64,000 nucleotides of DNA, from contig NC_079491.1 in NCBI RefSeq assembly GCF_020520425.1, positions 44,258,027-44,322,026 on the forward strand. Reading direction: 5' to 3'. The notes beneath the pieces are model-generated. The model made no database searches. It worked only from the letters and a program-made list of their open reading frames with translations, and was not told the origin of the DNA. A program made the position numbers and the translations under genes. The DNA is from Spinacia oleracea (Eukaryota > Streptophyta > Magnoliopsida > Caryophyllales > Amaranthaceae). Of the stretch, positions 1 through 11,660 are shown one piece after another (position 1 is the first letter of the stretch; every line of letters begins with the position of its first letter).

Positions 1-108
1 CGTACCTGGCGAATTGAAAGAGAGAAAATCGCAAGAAGAAGAAAAAATTGTAGGAACAACGAAACTTGAACATTGAAGAACACGAAGTCTTGAAAATCAA
101 ACATTGAA

Positions 109-1086
109 ATGAGGTCCTATGCTGGAAGGTTACAGTTGGTGAAGGTGATCTTGTTTAGCCTTCAAACCTACTGGAGCCAAATATTTATGCTCCCTAAAAA
201 GGTTCTCAGAGAGATAGAAAGAATTTGTAGGACCTATCTGTGGACTGGTGACACCAAAACCTCTAGGAAAGCTCCCATTGCTTGGGATTCAGTGTGTAAA
301 CCTAGAGTTGCTGGTGGGCAAAATGTGAAAAACTTCTATCTTTGGAACAAAGCTGCTATTCTGAAGCTTTTGTGGGCTTTGGCTTTCAAACCTGATGCTC
401 TATGGGTTAAATGGGTCAATGCATACTATATCAAGGGCAAGGATTTGTTCACCATGGCTCTGCCAGGTTCTGCTTCTTGGGTTCTTAAGAAGATTTGGGG
501 GTGTAGAGATTTGCTGGATAGGGATCCTATGTGCAAGCAACTGTTTTTTGCTACTGGTGGTTACTCTATCAAGAAGATGTACCTATGTTTGTTGGGTCAG
601 TTTCCTAAAGTTCAGTGGAGGAGAGTGGTTTGTAATAACTTTGCTAGCCCTAAAAGTCTTTTCATTTTGTGGCTTGCTGTTCATGGGAGGCTTTCTACCA
701 AAGACAGACTCATGCAGTGGGGCATAGCTACTGATGGTGTTTGCAGTTTATGTGGTGTTGATCCAGAATCAGTGCAGCACTTGTTCTTTCAGTGTTCTTA
801 TGCTAGACAAGTCTGGCAGAAATTCCTACAGATTCTGAATATCAATAGGAGCAGCCAAGCTTTTGATCAGGAGCTCCAATTTGCTATGAGAATGAGTAAA
901 AAATGTACTGCTGTGAGCAAACTTCTCCTTGCTGGTTTTGCTGAAGCTGTTTATTGCCTGTGGATTCAAAGGAATCAAAGAGTCTTTGCTGGTCATGTTC
1001 AATCAGCTGAGCAAATTGTTAAAGAAATTGTGTTTAAGGTTGCTTGCAGATGTAGAGATTCAGACATTGCTTTGTTGCTGTATTAG
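109..1086 (+). pseudogene. LINE reverse transcriptase C-terminus with zf-RVT domain (fragment)
   Basis: An open frame of 325 residues matches the C-terminal third of plant non-LTR reverse transcriptases. Residues about 1-115 contain the region after the RT catalytic core (GRLQLVK, then WD.VC.P...GG). Residues about 165-235 form the zf-RVT zinc-binding domain, with C212 and C215 of CSLC, then H224 and C229 of HLFFQC. The RT catalytic motif (F/Y-x-D-D) and the endonuclease are absent, so the product cannot work alone. The apparent start codon lies inside the target-site duplication and is contributed by the host, so it is not the LINE start. There is no reason to think it is translated. Confidence 0.85.
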
Positions 1087-1236
1087 GCCTGTTGCTGTCA
1101 GGTTCTAGTTTAGGTGGTTTTGTTTTGTTCCTGTTGGGGAACTAGTGCTCCAGTTGTTCTGGTGCTTGTAATCTTTGAGCTGTTGCTCTTTCCTTTTGGT
1201 TTATAAAATTTTTATTTGCCAAAAAAAAAAAAAAAA
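117..1236 (+). mobile_element. 5'-truncated L1-like LINE with poly-A tail and TSD
   Basis: This is a LINE 3' end: the C-terminal part of the reverse transcriptase ORF, a T/G-rich 3' UTR of about 135 bp and a 16-base A run at 1221-1236. The ten bases aaatgaggtc occur at 107-116 and again at 1234-1243, directly after the tail. They fit a target-site duplication from target-primed reverse transcription, although the first As of the right copy cannot be separated from the tail. The element therefore begins at about 117 and has lost the endonuclease and most of the RT. The long surviving frame suggests a fairly young insertion. Confidence 0.85.
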
Positions 1237-1448
1237 TGAGGTCGAACGAGAGGTTTTGCAGGAGGAGAGAGAAAAAGAAAGGAAGAGAGAGAACGAAAAA
1301 CTGAAAATCAGGAATTTAGGAGATGTCATTCAAATCTACAAAATTACCAATTTACCCTTATTATTTTGCGTTGGTGGGGCGAGATAAGGGCCATTGATTC
1401 AATCGATCCGAGGGCTGAGATTAGTTCTCAGTTCTCATCTTAAGGGGT

Positions 1449-1450
<2 letters not shown>

Positions 1451-1526
<76 letters not shown>
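1451..1526. repeat. (TA)38 microsatellite
   Basis: Uninterrupted TA dinucleotides over 76 bp, directly 5' of the probable Helitron sequence. The run may mark or have swallowed its 5' end. Confidence 0.98.
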
Positions 1527-1528
<2 letters not shown>

Positions 1529-2155
1529 AGGCATATTTGCTGAAATATTAGAGCGCCACCTAGGATTATTATTGGTTTCGGCCAATGAAAAATAAGATTT
1601 CTAATTTATTTTTGAATTTAAAAAATCAAGTGCCACGTAGATAATTAATTACGAGCCACGTAGATATTTTAATTAATTAATTACTAATATATATAACTCC
1701 AGCCAAAATCAAACACTTTAGTAATTAAAAAATAAATTTAAAATAAAATTTATCCAAAATCAAACACTAATCTAAAATAAAATTCATCCAAAATCAAACA
1801 CTAATTTAAAATAAAATTCAATCTAAAATCATACACTAATCCAATATTAGATCGCCACGTATGAAATCTAATGCTTTCGGCCAATGAAAAATAATATTTT
1901 GAAATTATTTTTGAATTAAAAAAGTCGAGTGCCACGAAGATATTTTATAAATTAATTATTAATATTACGCATATACAATTTCATCAAAAATCAAATACTC
2001 TAATAATTAAAAAATAAATTTAAAATGAAATTCGATCCAAAATAAAAGATAATCGAATCTAATATATAAATAAATATAGCAGTTGGTATATATAGGATTT
2101 TTATTTTAACTTAACAATTTAATAGAATTCGTGCATCGCACGGGCTAAAATCTAG
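1527..2155 (+). mobile_element. Probable non-autonomous Helitron (3' end well seen)
   Basis: The right end has the Helitron signature: a short hairpin at 2130-2142 (CGTGC-ATC-GCACG), ten bases later the terminal CTAG at 2152-2155, then a T. Inside are two diverged direct copies with a period of about 300 bp (starts 1546 and 1846), each with a GCCAATGAAAAATAA word and a GAGTGCCACG/AAGTGCCACG word. There is no Rep/helicase coding. The 5' end (expected TC after A) was not found and may lie in or before the TA run. The assignment rests on the 3' end. Confidence 0.55.
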
Positions 2156-3094
2156 TTTACTATTTAAATAAACTATAATTGATAAAGATATGTTCTGGAA
2201 TCAAATAAGTGAAAATTATGTGAATAGAACGCATAAATGAATTCTTTTTGCATCTCAAATATATAAATTGGTTGTTTAGGAAAAACCATGGTGATTCACC
2301 ATCATTTTGACAAAGTATGGATGGTTATAAAGAATTGAAGTAATAAATGTGTTGTTTAAGTTGAAGATGAAGCTTCTGTGTTCAGCAAGAAGGCAGAGCC
2401 ACTGACCATAAGAGTAGGGACAAGTAGTATGCCACACCACTTGTTTTTACTCAATGATGCAACTTAGCGGTAATGTACACAACTTCTTCCAACATGTCCA
2501 ATTGAGGAGGATGTTTCGTTTTCCAATTGCCATATTGCCATATGCAATGATTGCAAGATTTATCCAAAATAGTTCAAGAATTCTGATTTGGTGAAAAAGA
2601 TTTCAACATTATCAACGCCATGAAGTTGTTTGTAATCTTTAACCACCAATCTAAATCTTCTTTTGTATATACAATATCATCTTTGTATGTTCTTGAAAAC
2701 ATGTTTGCAACCAATGGGTGTAAACCCTTTACGCAAAAACAACCAAATCATAGACTTGATTCTTAAGATGAAGATAATTAAGATTTAATGTCCTAAACCC
2801 ATTTTAGGATTTAATGGCCTCAAACCTTAATCCATGTTTTGGAATTTTTAATTCGTCCTAAATTACCTGTAAGTCGTATGTTCTTGAAGCTCTTTCAAAG
2901 TCTTAATAGGTCTCATTCTTCAAAATATCTATGTATCTATCTTGGTTGAATATATTATATTCCTTATACGATTTACCTACCATAAAATGTTAGTGTCGAT
3001 AAAGACATTACTCAAGTCCTTTGAGTATTAGGGTTCTCTTGAATCGCTTTCAAAGTCTTCTTGAACCTTTTCCAAAGACATCATGTGTGGAGCT
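2156..3094. other. AT-rich intergenic DNA, no gene recognised
   Basis: There is no long frame and no recognisable domain. This stretch was continuous with the DNA after 4471 before the solo LTR inserted. Because that DNA looks like a decayed minus-strand copia element, this part may be the same relic further downstream, but I could not identify RT or RNase H words in it. Confidence 0.4.
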
Positions 3095-4466
3095 TGATAT
3101 GCCTATTTTATATATAGTTTTTAACCCCGTCCCTCGTTGATTATTGGTCTCAATTGTGCTTTTCGGAGCCATTTTTAGTACTAATGTGCTTCTTGTAGTG
3201 TGTTTGTAGTTTCAAGTCTATCATTGTAGGAAGTGAAATATTTGAATGCATTTCCTACTCATTTGAACCACTATAAGAGGTGATGTACTTTTGAGAGAAT
3301 GGACATTGAGTTGGAAAAGTTTTGAAGCAAAGTGAATAACGAAAGAAGTAGAAAAATGAATGTAGTCCACCATTTTAATCATAACTCAATTTCTACAAAT
3401 CCAAATGAAGAGATTCCAATTGGGTTGGATTCTAGACTTCAAGAGATTTCCAACAAATGGTCACTCGCCTAATTTCGACGAATAACGAAAGAGATATGGA
3501 ATTCTGAAGATAGGGGATCGTGCAGTTTGACGAGCCGATCGCCCGATTGGGCGGGCCCTTTGCCCGATCGAGCAACGACAACCTCTGGGGTGCGATTTAG
3601 CTTTATTTTCTGTTTTTCTTCTAATTTTGGGAAATACTATAAATATAAGCCCTTAGTTATTTGTAGAGGAAATTTTTTTTTCTAATTTTTCAGCACTTAG
3701 TTTATTTTAGTACTTAGTTTATTCTGTCAAACTTGTTCCAAACACATTTGCTACTTCTATTAAAGTTCGAGGCTTTCATTTAATTTCTCGTTAGCATTTC
3801 GGATATTGATTCATTCCTTGTTTAATTATTCTAGATTAATTATGTTTTCATCATTGTTGATTGTTTTATTTAATTTTAGCATGTGTGAGTAGTTTTAATC
3901 TAGGGTTTTGGGAATCCATGAACTAATATGAAGGGATGAACTATTATTGATGATTATTGGCATTGTTGGTTGATTTCCTATTCATTGAATTAATTTACTA
4001 TGCGATTAGATTTGTGCTGATTTAATTGTATTAGTCTAGCAATATCAAGTTAAGATACGTGAGATGCAATTTGATGTTTAGGCTTGTTTCAATAGGTAGA
4101 ATTGGGGTTAATACATATATAGCTAGAGCCTGTTAATTCCAAGTCTATGATTAGTATCGATTCGAGAGAGCATACTAGTCTGATTAATTTCTTTGTTGAC
4201 TGTTAGCGATTGTTTATCATCCCAGATTATTGTTCATTGGTGAACCTATACCCTAGGCTTTTTATTATTGAATTTCTCATTGTTTAGTTATTGTCGTAGT
4301 TTAATTACCCAAACTCAACCATTTTCCTTTTTCAAATAGTCTAGACCTTAGTTTTGATAATAGGAAGAACATTGTTTCTCTGTGGATACGATCTCTACTT
4401 CCCTTACTATATTTTAGTTGGTGAACGCTAGGTTTATCTTTGATAGGAGTGCGATTTAGCCTGTCA
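3095..4466 (+). mobile_element. Solo LTR, Ty3-gypsy (Athila/Tat-like)
   Basis: The segment starts TGATATGCC and ends CTGTCA, so it has the TG...CA ends of an LTR, and is 1,372 bp long. It is flanked by gagct (3090-3094) and gagtt (4467-4471), a 5-bp TSD with one mismatch. The 3' part contains CTGTGGATACGATC followed by TTAGTTGGTGAACGC, wording typical of the U5 region of plant gypsy LTRs. There is no primer-binding site or internal region beside it, so it is a solo LTR left by intra-element recombination. Lineage is inferred from remembered wording and is less certain than the ends. Confidence 0.65.
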
Positions 4467-4471
4467 GAGTT

Positions 4472-5760
4472 CTTCCAAAGGCTCCTAAGTATCCTACATT
4501 TGTTTGTTTCTTGACTCGAAGTTCTTTTGAGGTCACTTCGAGGTCATATTTCTCCCACTTGCCTTTTTGGAAATAAGATGGTTTCGTAAAAGCCACTATC
4601 TAGAGCAACAACCATGTGTTCCCAGACTTGTGGTAGAATCAATACCTTTTTTTTTATATGAGTCGCTCATAAAGAAACATATATATATTTTTGAGTTTGT
4701 TTAATGTAGACACCAACTCCCACTGGGCTTGACAACCTTAGATATATATGCTGAAAAGAAATGCTGAAACAAAGTTCAATCATTATAATATCTTTTCTCT
4801 AAGTTGAAAATTTTAGTTTAGTGTGATAATCGTTTGAGATTATCATTTAGAAACTATATAGGAAAATAGTCATGATTATCATTAATCGAATAAATTTCGA
4901 TATCTCCAACTAGACATACCATATTCTTGTGGAGCTTTGATTGTAATATTTCCATATAAACAATCTTCATAATCATTCTTGGCTCATGCAGACATTATCT
5001 TGATCTAGTCTAGATGTTCCAAATATCTTGCCAAGTTGATTTTATGTCCTTTTGTGAATCGCATTGAAAAATTCATGTATTTCACTTTGAGTAAATATAG
5101 CCATATTTTCTCAAGTTCTTGTGAACTAGATAAGTCATAAAATCCATCTTTGGCCTACATATGAACGTAATTTTCTAGAACCTTCTAACAATCCTCCATT
5201 TCTTTGTCATGTTCAACAAGTAAGACCCATGTGTCTTAAATTAATCAACTTTCAAAAATACATGCCATGGAATCTTATAATGTTGTCTTGTTGATATGGT
5301 CGTATGACAATGTCAAAGATATATGGAACGCAAATCTAGATATTTGATTTGAACCTTCTGAAGTTTGAGTGTCAAGAGTTTTGTTTGTTTAATACTCAAC
5401 CATATGTCTCAACCATAAATGACCATATCATTCAAATAAACATTCAACGATTGTTTTTGTTTACTTTGAATGTGAGTCTTTCTGTGTCCAGACAGAAAAT
5501 TATTTACGATGACTGATGGAACAAAATGCCATTAAGTTCCAGCCTTTTGAAGGACTTTAAAGCAAGCAGATGACCCTACAGCTAATGTAGCACAACTTTG
5601 CTTCATTTCCCACTCGTAGGTCAATAACCACACTTAGCTTCCATAATTTGAGTTCTTAACAAAAGTTAGAACCTCAAGCTGTAATCAATACCATAGGAGT
5701 TCAATTGCTAAGTCGCTTCTCTTTAACACAAACTTCAACGTAGAGATAGAACTTTCTTTT
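4472..5760 (-). pseudogene. Heavily decayed Ty1-copia polyprotein remnant
   Basis: Read on the minus strand in shifting frames, pieces resemble the copia gag-pre-integrase/integrase region. A stretch near 5630-5560 reads RVGNEAK then TLAVGSS, like the VGNG...AVGTF motif before integrase. A later stretch near 5120-5090 reads RKYGYIYS, like the FSRYGYIYLM motif of the integrase core. Stops and frameshifts are everywhere, so no function is possible. The assignment rests on short fuzzy matches and could be wrong. Confidence 0.35.
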
Positions 5761-6226
5761 TTAATTCATTTCTTTTGTTCCTGTTTCTTTTCCTTTCTAG
5801 CACACTTTCTTATAGCCCAAAAGATTTTACTCTTTGCTTGATCTTCTTACTTTGTTATGCTTACAAAGTCCCTTTCCTTTTATTCATTTTAATGACCACA
5901 TCCAATTAGTCTATTTCAATATTGAATCAAAAGGAAATTGGTTGTTAACCATTAGTAATACATAAGCCTTTAACTCAATACTTTATTATTCCAAAACTAT
6001 CCAGTATTTTGAATAAATGAGGTCCAGTTGGTCTACCATTCAAGTTTTAGATGAAAACAACCATAAAGATCCCTATAAGAAAATTTAGCATCCAAGATAC
6101 GCTCTTAGTCTCTTTTACTTTGAGAATTTCTCTCAAAATTAGTAACAAATCGCTCGAGGAAATATCGCAGTTCTATTATCCGAACGCAATGAAATTGAAG
6201 ATTCAAAATTATAAAAATTCTAAAAA
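5761..6226. other. AT-rich spacer, nothing recognised
   Basis: This is AT-rich DNA between the copia-like remnant and the left end of the large inverted-repeat structure. I see no gene or repeat in it. Confidence 0.5.
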
Positions 6227-6386
6227 GGTCGTCGACCTCCGACGACTAAAAAACCTTAGATAAATATATACCGTTAGATTATGTTGATTAGATCCTAGCC
6301 ATCCATCATTTTTTTTTATTAAGTCTTGTTTGGTTACAAAGTTAAGGGGTATTTAATTTATTTTTAAAAAACCGAAATTAATCTTA

Positions 6387-6730
6387 ATGACATCATCGCC
6401 GGTCACTACCCTCATCGCCGGCAACCACCACTCGGCAAACACCATCACCGCCTGCCACCATTACCGCCGGCCACCACCATCAACGCCGGCCACCATTACC
6501 GCCGGCCACTATCACTGCCGGTCACTACCCTCATCGCCGGCAACCACCACCCGGCAAACACCATCACCACCGGCCACCATTACCGCCGGCCACCATCACT
6601 GTCGGCCACCATCATCCGGCAACCGACCACCATTATAATCGCCGGCAACCACCAACATCATCCCGGCCACTACCATTACCGCCGGCCACCATCACTGCCG
6701 GCCACCATCATCCACATCGCCGGCCATCTA
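6387..6730 (+). repeat. GC-rich CCGGC/CACCAT minisatellite, left arm
   Basis: Degenerate tandem units built from CACCATCACCGCCGGC-like words in otherwise AT-rich DNA. The reverse-oriented partner is at 45771-46075. An 83-residue frame at 6387-6638 is just the repeat translated and is not a gene. Confidence 0.85.
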
Positions 6731-8100
6731 ATTTTATAATTAATTAAATATTAATCTTTTTTTAATTTTATAATTAATTAAATAATAATATTTTTTAATT
6801 TTAAATAAATAACATTTTAGTTTCTAAAAATATTATTGTTATTTATCCGATATTAGCTAATTTTGACATATATTTAAAAAAATTATCAAATATAATTTTA
6901 TAATCTTTACCGAATTTTTTTTAATTAAATTTGATTTTATTTGATACGGTATTAGATAATTATTACCGAAAGTTATTTAAAAAAAACAGATTTTATTTGA
7001 TACGATATTATATAATTATTACCGAAATTAAAATAGATTCTGATATTATAGAATAATATTTATTTTTTAGATATTCTTTAATTGATTTAGTAGATTTCGT
7101 TATTGATTTTCCAAAAAAAAAAAAAAAAATTCAGATTTTATTTGATTACCAAAATAAAAATGGATTTGATATTTTTTTTAGGGATAAAAATAGATTCTGA
7201 TATTATAGATATTCTTTAATTGATTTAGTAACTTAAGTTTCCTAAATTGATGTCTTAGATTTCGTTATTGATACTAAATCTGAATTACAAGACACCGTAT
7301 ATCTGAATTATATTAGTTAATAATTTTTACCAAAATAGTTAACAAATAAAATCTGAATTATTACCGAAATTTTAAAAAAAATTGCCGAAATAAATAAATC
7401 AGATTTTATTTTATTACCAAAATAAAAATAGATTTTGATACCATAAATCTAAATTATATTAGTTAATAATTGTTACCGAAATTGTTAACAAATAAAATCT
7501 GAATTGTTAACGAAATTTTAAAAAAAAATACCGAAATAAAAAGTATCAGATTATATTTGATTACCAAAATAAAAATAGATTTTGATACCGTATATCTGAA
7601 TTATATTAGTTAATAATTGTTACCGAAATTGTTTGAAAATAAAATATGATTTGTTACCGAAATTTTACACAAATTTAACGAAATAAAAAATATCAGATTT
7701 GATTTGATTACCAAAATAAAAATAGATTTTGATATTTTTTTTAGGGATAAAATAAATTCTGATATTATAGAATAATATTTATATTTTAGATATTCTTTAA
7801 TTGATTTAGTATCTTAATTTTCCTAAATTGATGCCTTAGATTTCGTTAATAATTGTTATTAAAAAAAAATCATATTTTATTTGATTGTTACCGATATGTT
7901 TTTTAAAAAAATCTTATCTTATATTATTTGATTATATATATTGTTACCTATCTTTTTTTAAAAAAATCTTATCTTATATTAAAAACAAATCTTATCTTAT
8001 ATTGTTACCGAATTTTTTTAAAAAGAATCTTATCTTATATTAAAAAAAATCTTACGGACCAACTAATATTAATCAAATATTTCCTTATCTAGTGCGACCC
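6731..8100 (-). repeat. AT-rich left arm with GTTACCGAAAT motif array
   Basis: About 1.4 kb of AT-rich sequence with many copies of TTACCGAAAT, AAATAAAATCTGA and TTTCCTAAATTGATG words, in reverse orientation to the arm at 43456-45770. Internal direct repeats are visible, for example the TATATCTGAATTATATTAG word near 7297 and 7585. The block ends with AGTGCGACCC at 8091-8100, the reverse complement of the satellite start GGGTCGCATTAG with one change, so the arm and satellite edge were duplicated as one unit. Confidence 0.75.
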
Positions 8101-8864
8101 TTTCATTATTAATACCCACGGACCAACTAATATTAATAAAATATTTTTACGAGAACGTATTATAGATTGTAAAGGTTGCAAGTTTTACGATTCAATAATC
8201 AAATAGTGTATACATTAACCCACTTATTAAAGGTGGGTAGCATTTCAAAAAGGTGAAAAATAGCATAAACATTAAACCTTTATGTGTAAGCCCCTTGAAA
8301 CAAATATTAGGCACACCCAACCAATTAGGTTATGTGAAAAAGTGTTTGAACATCAAAAAAAATTAGAAGCAAAATTATTTCCAATAATAGTATGTTTTTT
8401 TTTGTACAAAAGAGAGGCTAGTCTCATACAACATGAAAGAAACTAAGCATACAATAATGTATGTGGTCACATAATCCATGAATTTCGGAAAACATATTTT
8501 TCCAATGATCTAGTCACTCGTATACAAATTTGGAAAGAGCCAAAGGCCGAAAACGATATGAATATTCAAATAAAGTGACAAACATGCCATTTTTTTTTAA
8601 CAAGTACTATTGTGTACATTGTTGTTGGTAAGAAAACAGATATACCTGTAAAATATATTATTTAATGGATTAAAATCTCTATATTGTAAACACAAATTTG
8701 TTTCCTAAGATTATTACCATGTACTACTCCATTTCATAAAGATTTTTATAGTAACTATTTGCACAAATATTAAGACAAACGTAGTAAAGTTTGATGAATT
8801 TAATAAAATATGGATAAAGCTAGTAAGGTAAATGGTTAAAAAGATGGGTGGGTGTAAGAAATAA
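8101..8864. other. Unassigned AT-rich DNA
   Basis: Starts with a direct repeat of ACGGACCAACTAATATTAAT (first copy at about 8054, second at about 8117), followed by unrecognised sequence. A stretch near 8721-8740 (TACTACTCCATTTCATAAAG) resembles a degenerate Stowaway end. No gene was seen. Confidence 0.4.
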
Positions 8865-9405
8865 ATTCTGATCATGACAAGATCAGAACTGGTCTGTACA
8901 TGATCAGTTCTGAGCTGGACATGATCTGTACAGTTTAGTTCTTATCTGGACATGATCTATACAGACCAATTCTGATCTGAACATAATCTGTACAGAGTCG
9001 ATATCTAGACCAGTTATAATCTGGACATATCGATTCTGATCTGGATATGATCTGTACAAATCGGTTTGGATCTGAACATATTGGTTCTGTAAGGATCGAT
9101 TCTGATTTAGACAAGATCTTTGCATATTTGAACATGACCTGGATATGATCTGTACATATCAATTATGATATGGATATTATCTTATCATATCAGTTCTGGT
9201 CTAGATATATAATGGTTCTGATCTATAAAAATCAGTTCTGATGTGGACATGACCTGATCATATCGTTTCTGATCTGGACTTAATGGTTCTAATTTGAACA
9301 TGATGAATTTGAATGTTTTGTTTATGTTTATTATGCCTTAAGTAATAGATTTTAATTGCACCAATAGATTTTATTAAAGCAATAATAGTAATAAAATATT
9401 ATACC

Positions 9406-9492
<87 letters not shown>
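9406..9492. repeat. (AAT)n microsatellite
   Basis: An almost perfect AAT trinucleotide run of about 29 units, left of the centre of the foldback element. Confidence 0.95.
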
Positions 9493-9807
9493 CTAGTATG
9501 ATCTGATCTCATCTGATATGATCTGATCTCAACTTATTTTTTTCTGATCAGATCTGATCTGATCTGGTCTGATCTGATCTGATTAAATTTGAAATAAGTA
9601 ATAAGGTCCTGAAATAAGGTGAACTAAACAGGTCCTAAGTTCAAAAAAAATAAGAGTATTGTAATATAATAATTATAATTATAATAATTATAATTCAAAT
9701 AATAGTGATAACTTTGTAAATAATGTATAACATTGAGTGGTGGCCCAGATTGTATCTCAACTTCCCACTAATTATTTAAAAAAATGTATAAATTTGTTAG
9801 CATTTGA

Positions 9808-9914
9808 TAATATTAATAATAATTATTATTATTATTATTATATTATAATTATTTTTATTATTATTATGATAATTATTATTATATCATTGTTATTGTTATT
9901 ATTATTATTATTAC

Positions 9915-9949
<35 letters not shown>

Positions 9950-9984
9950 CATTGTTATTGTTATTGTTATTATTGTTATTGTTA

Positions 9985-10054
<70 letters not shown>
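9808..10054. repeat. (TTA/ATT)n microsatellite, interrupted
   Basis: About 250 bp of ATT/TTA trinucleotides with short interruptions (TTGTTATTG). It produces a long low-complexity Tyr/Leu/Ile frame at 9737-10174 that is not a gene. Confidence 0.95.
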
Positions 10055-10680
10055 GACAACGAAAATTGTTGTTGTCTAGATCTGAACCGATATGTCCAGA
10101 TCAAAACTAGTGTGATTAGATCATGTCCAAATCATAATTGTATCTCAGTATCTTTACTTATCATGTGTAGTTAAGAAACAATTTGTACAGATCAAATGAA
10201 GATCATAATCGATATGTCCAGAACAGAACTGGTATGATCAGATCATGTCCAGATCAGAACCGATATATGTCTAGATCTATACAAATCATGTTCAGATCAA
10301 AATCGATCTGTGAAAATCATGTTCAGACCAGAACCGATATGTCCAGATCATGTCCAGCTCAAACCCATCATGTCCAGATCAGAACCTTCATGTCCAAATC
10401 AGTACCATTATGTCCAGATCAGACCGGTATGTACAGCTCATGTCTAAATCAGAATCGAACTGTACGTATCATGTTTAGATCAAAACTAGTTTGATCAGTA
10501 TGTGCATTTCATGTCCAGATCAGAACCATCCGGATTAGAATCGATCTATGTCTAGATCTATACAACTCATGTACAAATTACAATCGATATGTACAAATCA
10601 TGTCCAGATCGAAACTAGTTTGATAAGTATGTGCAGATCATGTCCAGATCAGAACCATAGTGCTACGTTCTATCCAGATA

Positions 10681-11050
10681 TGCACCAAGTCTTTTTAATA
10701 TATGGAATAGTTAAATAATGACTAATTAAAGTCAAATAAAAAAATTTAAAACTGTAACAATATTATAAATAAAATTTATTAAAATCATTTAATATTATTG
10801 TAGTTTTTATTTTTTAAATATTAACTATGAAAAATCAGATCATATCAGATAAAAAAATATAAGTTTAGATTAGTTTCGTTAAATTAATTAACTTGGTTCT
10901 CATTTCGTTAGCTTTTATGGTTTGGTAAATTTTAAAATATGGTAATTTTCTGAATTTCTTTAATATTGTAAGAAACAAATCTATAAAGTTAGAATAATAA
11001 ACATCAAAATTTGAAAGAAGTACACTGCCAAAAAAATAGGAACTATCCAC
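10681..11050. other. AT-rich spacer
   Basis: Very AT-rich DNA between the foldback element and the first satellite fragment. A 61-residue minus-strand frame here has no recognisable feature. Confidence 0.4.
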
Positions 11051-11237
11051 AATACATTTTATCTAACACGACCCAAAGGGGTTTGGTTATTTAATTTCAT
11101 GTGAACGGCAACGCAAATAAGTAAATAGAGTGTCCGAAATTACAAATATTTTGCAACACTCACTCTCTTGATTCTCTTATTTCTAAAGTTATTTAAATCT
11201 TTTATTTATTCCCAATTCAGTAACTCCTACTTAATAA

Positions 11238-11304
<67 letters not shown>

Positions 11305-11660
11305 ATTAAGGGTCGCATTAGATAAGGAAATGCTTAGAATAATAAATAAGCAATGTCATGACGAACCGGCCGATATTTGATCCATTCGATACATTAAACC
11401 CTGTTAAATTATCTTACGCGACCCAAAGGGGTTTGCTTAGTTAATTTCATGAAAACGGTAAATCAAGTAAGTAAATAGAGTGTCCTACATTACCGATCTT
11501 TTGCAACAATCAATCTCTTGATTCTATTACTTCCAAAGTTATTTAAATCTTTATTATTCCATATTTATTAACTCCTAATGAATAAACTGGACGAGATTGC
11601 TTATGTCATGTAAAGAGTAACGCAAGAAAGTAAATAGGTTATCCAACACGTCCGTAATAT
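11051..11660 (+). repeat. Outlying satellite fragment with (CA)30
   Basis: Two diverged pieces of the satellite described at 13988-17150 (TCTAACACGACCCAAAGGGG word at about 11061, AGGGTCGCATTAGATAAGG at about 11309) are separated by a perfect (CA)30 run at 11241-11300. They are more diverged than the main array and so probably older. Confidence 0.75.
11241..11300. repeat. (CA)30 microsatellite
   Basis: A perfect CA dinucleotide run of 60 bp inside a satellite unit. Confidence 0.98.

Larger units (their letters stand above)
8865..10680. mobile_element. GATC-rich foldback element with microsatellite core
   Basis: The left arm (about 8865-9330) is made of degenerate words such as TCTGATCTGGACATGATC and CTGTACAG. 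The right arm (about 10070-10680) carries the reverse complements (GATCATGTCCAGATCAGA, CTGTACAGATC). Inside the arms lie (AAT)n at 9406-9492 and (TTA)n at 9808-10054, which are also mutually inverted. Between them is a run of CTGATCTGATCTGATC at about 9540-9590. The whole can fold into one long imperfect hairpin. Apparent ORFs in both arms are translated repeat. No TSD or terminal motif was defined, so the borders are approximate. Confidence 0.6.

Noticed and set aside
6387..6638. His/Thr/Pro-rich 83-residue frame
   Set aside because: Low-complexity translation of the CCGGC/CACCAT minisatellite.
9737..10174. 145-residue Tyr/Leu/Ile-rich frame
   Set aside because: It is a translated (TTA)n microsatellite joined to foldback-arm repeat.
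10183..10494. 103-residue frame with repeated RSCPDQNRY words (and similar minus-strand frames at 8904-9162)
   Set aside because: The peptide repeats are the GATC-rich minisatellite read in a stop-free frame. Mirror frames occur in the opposite arm.
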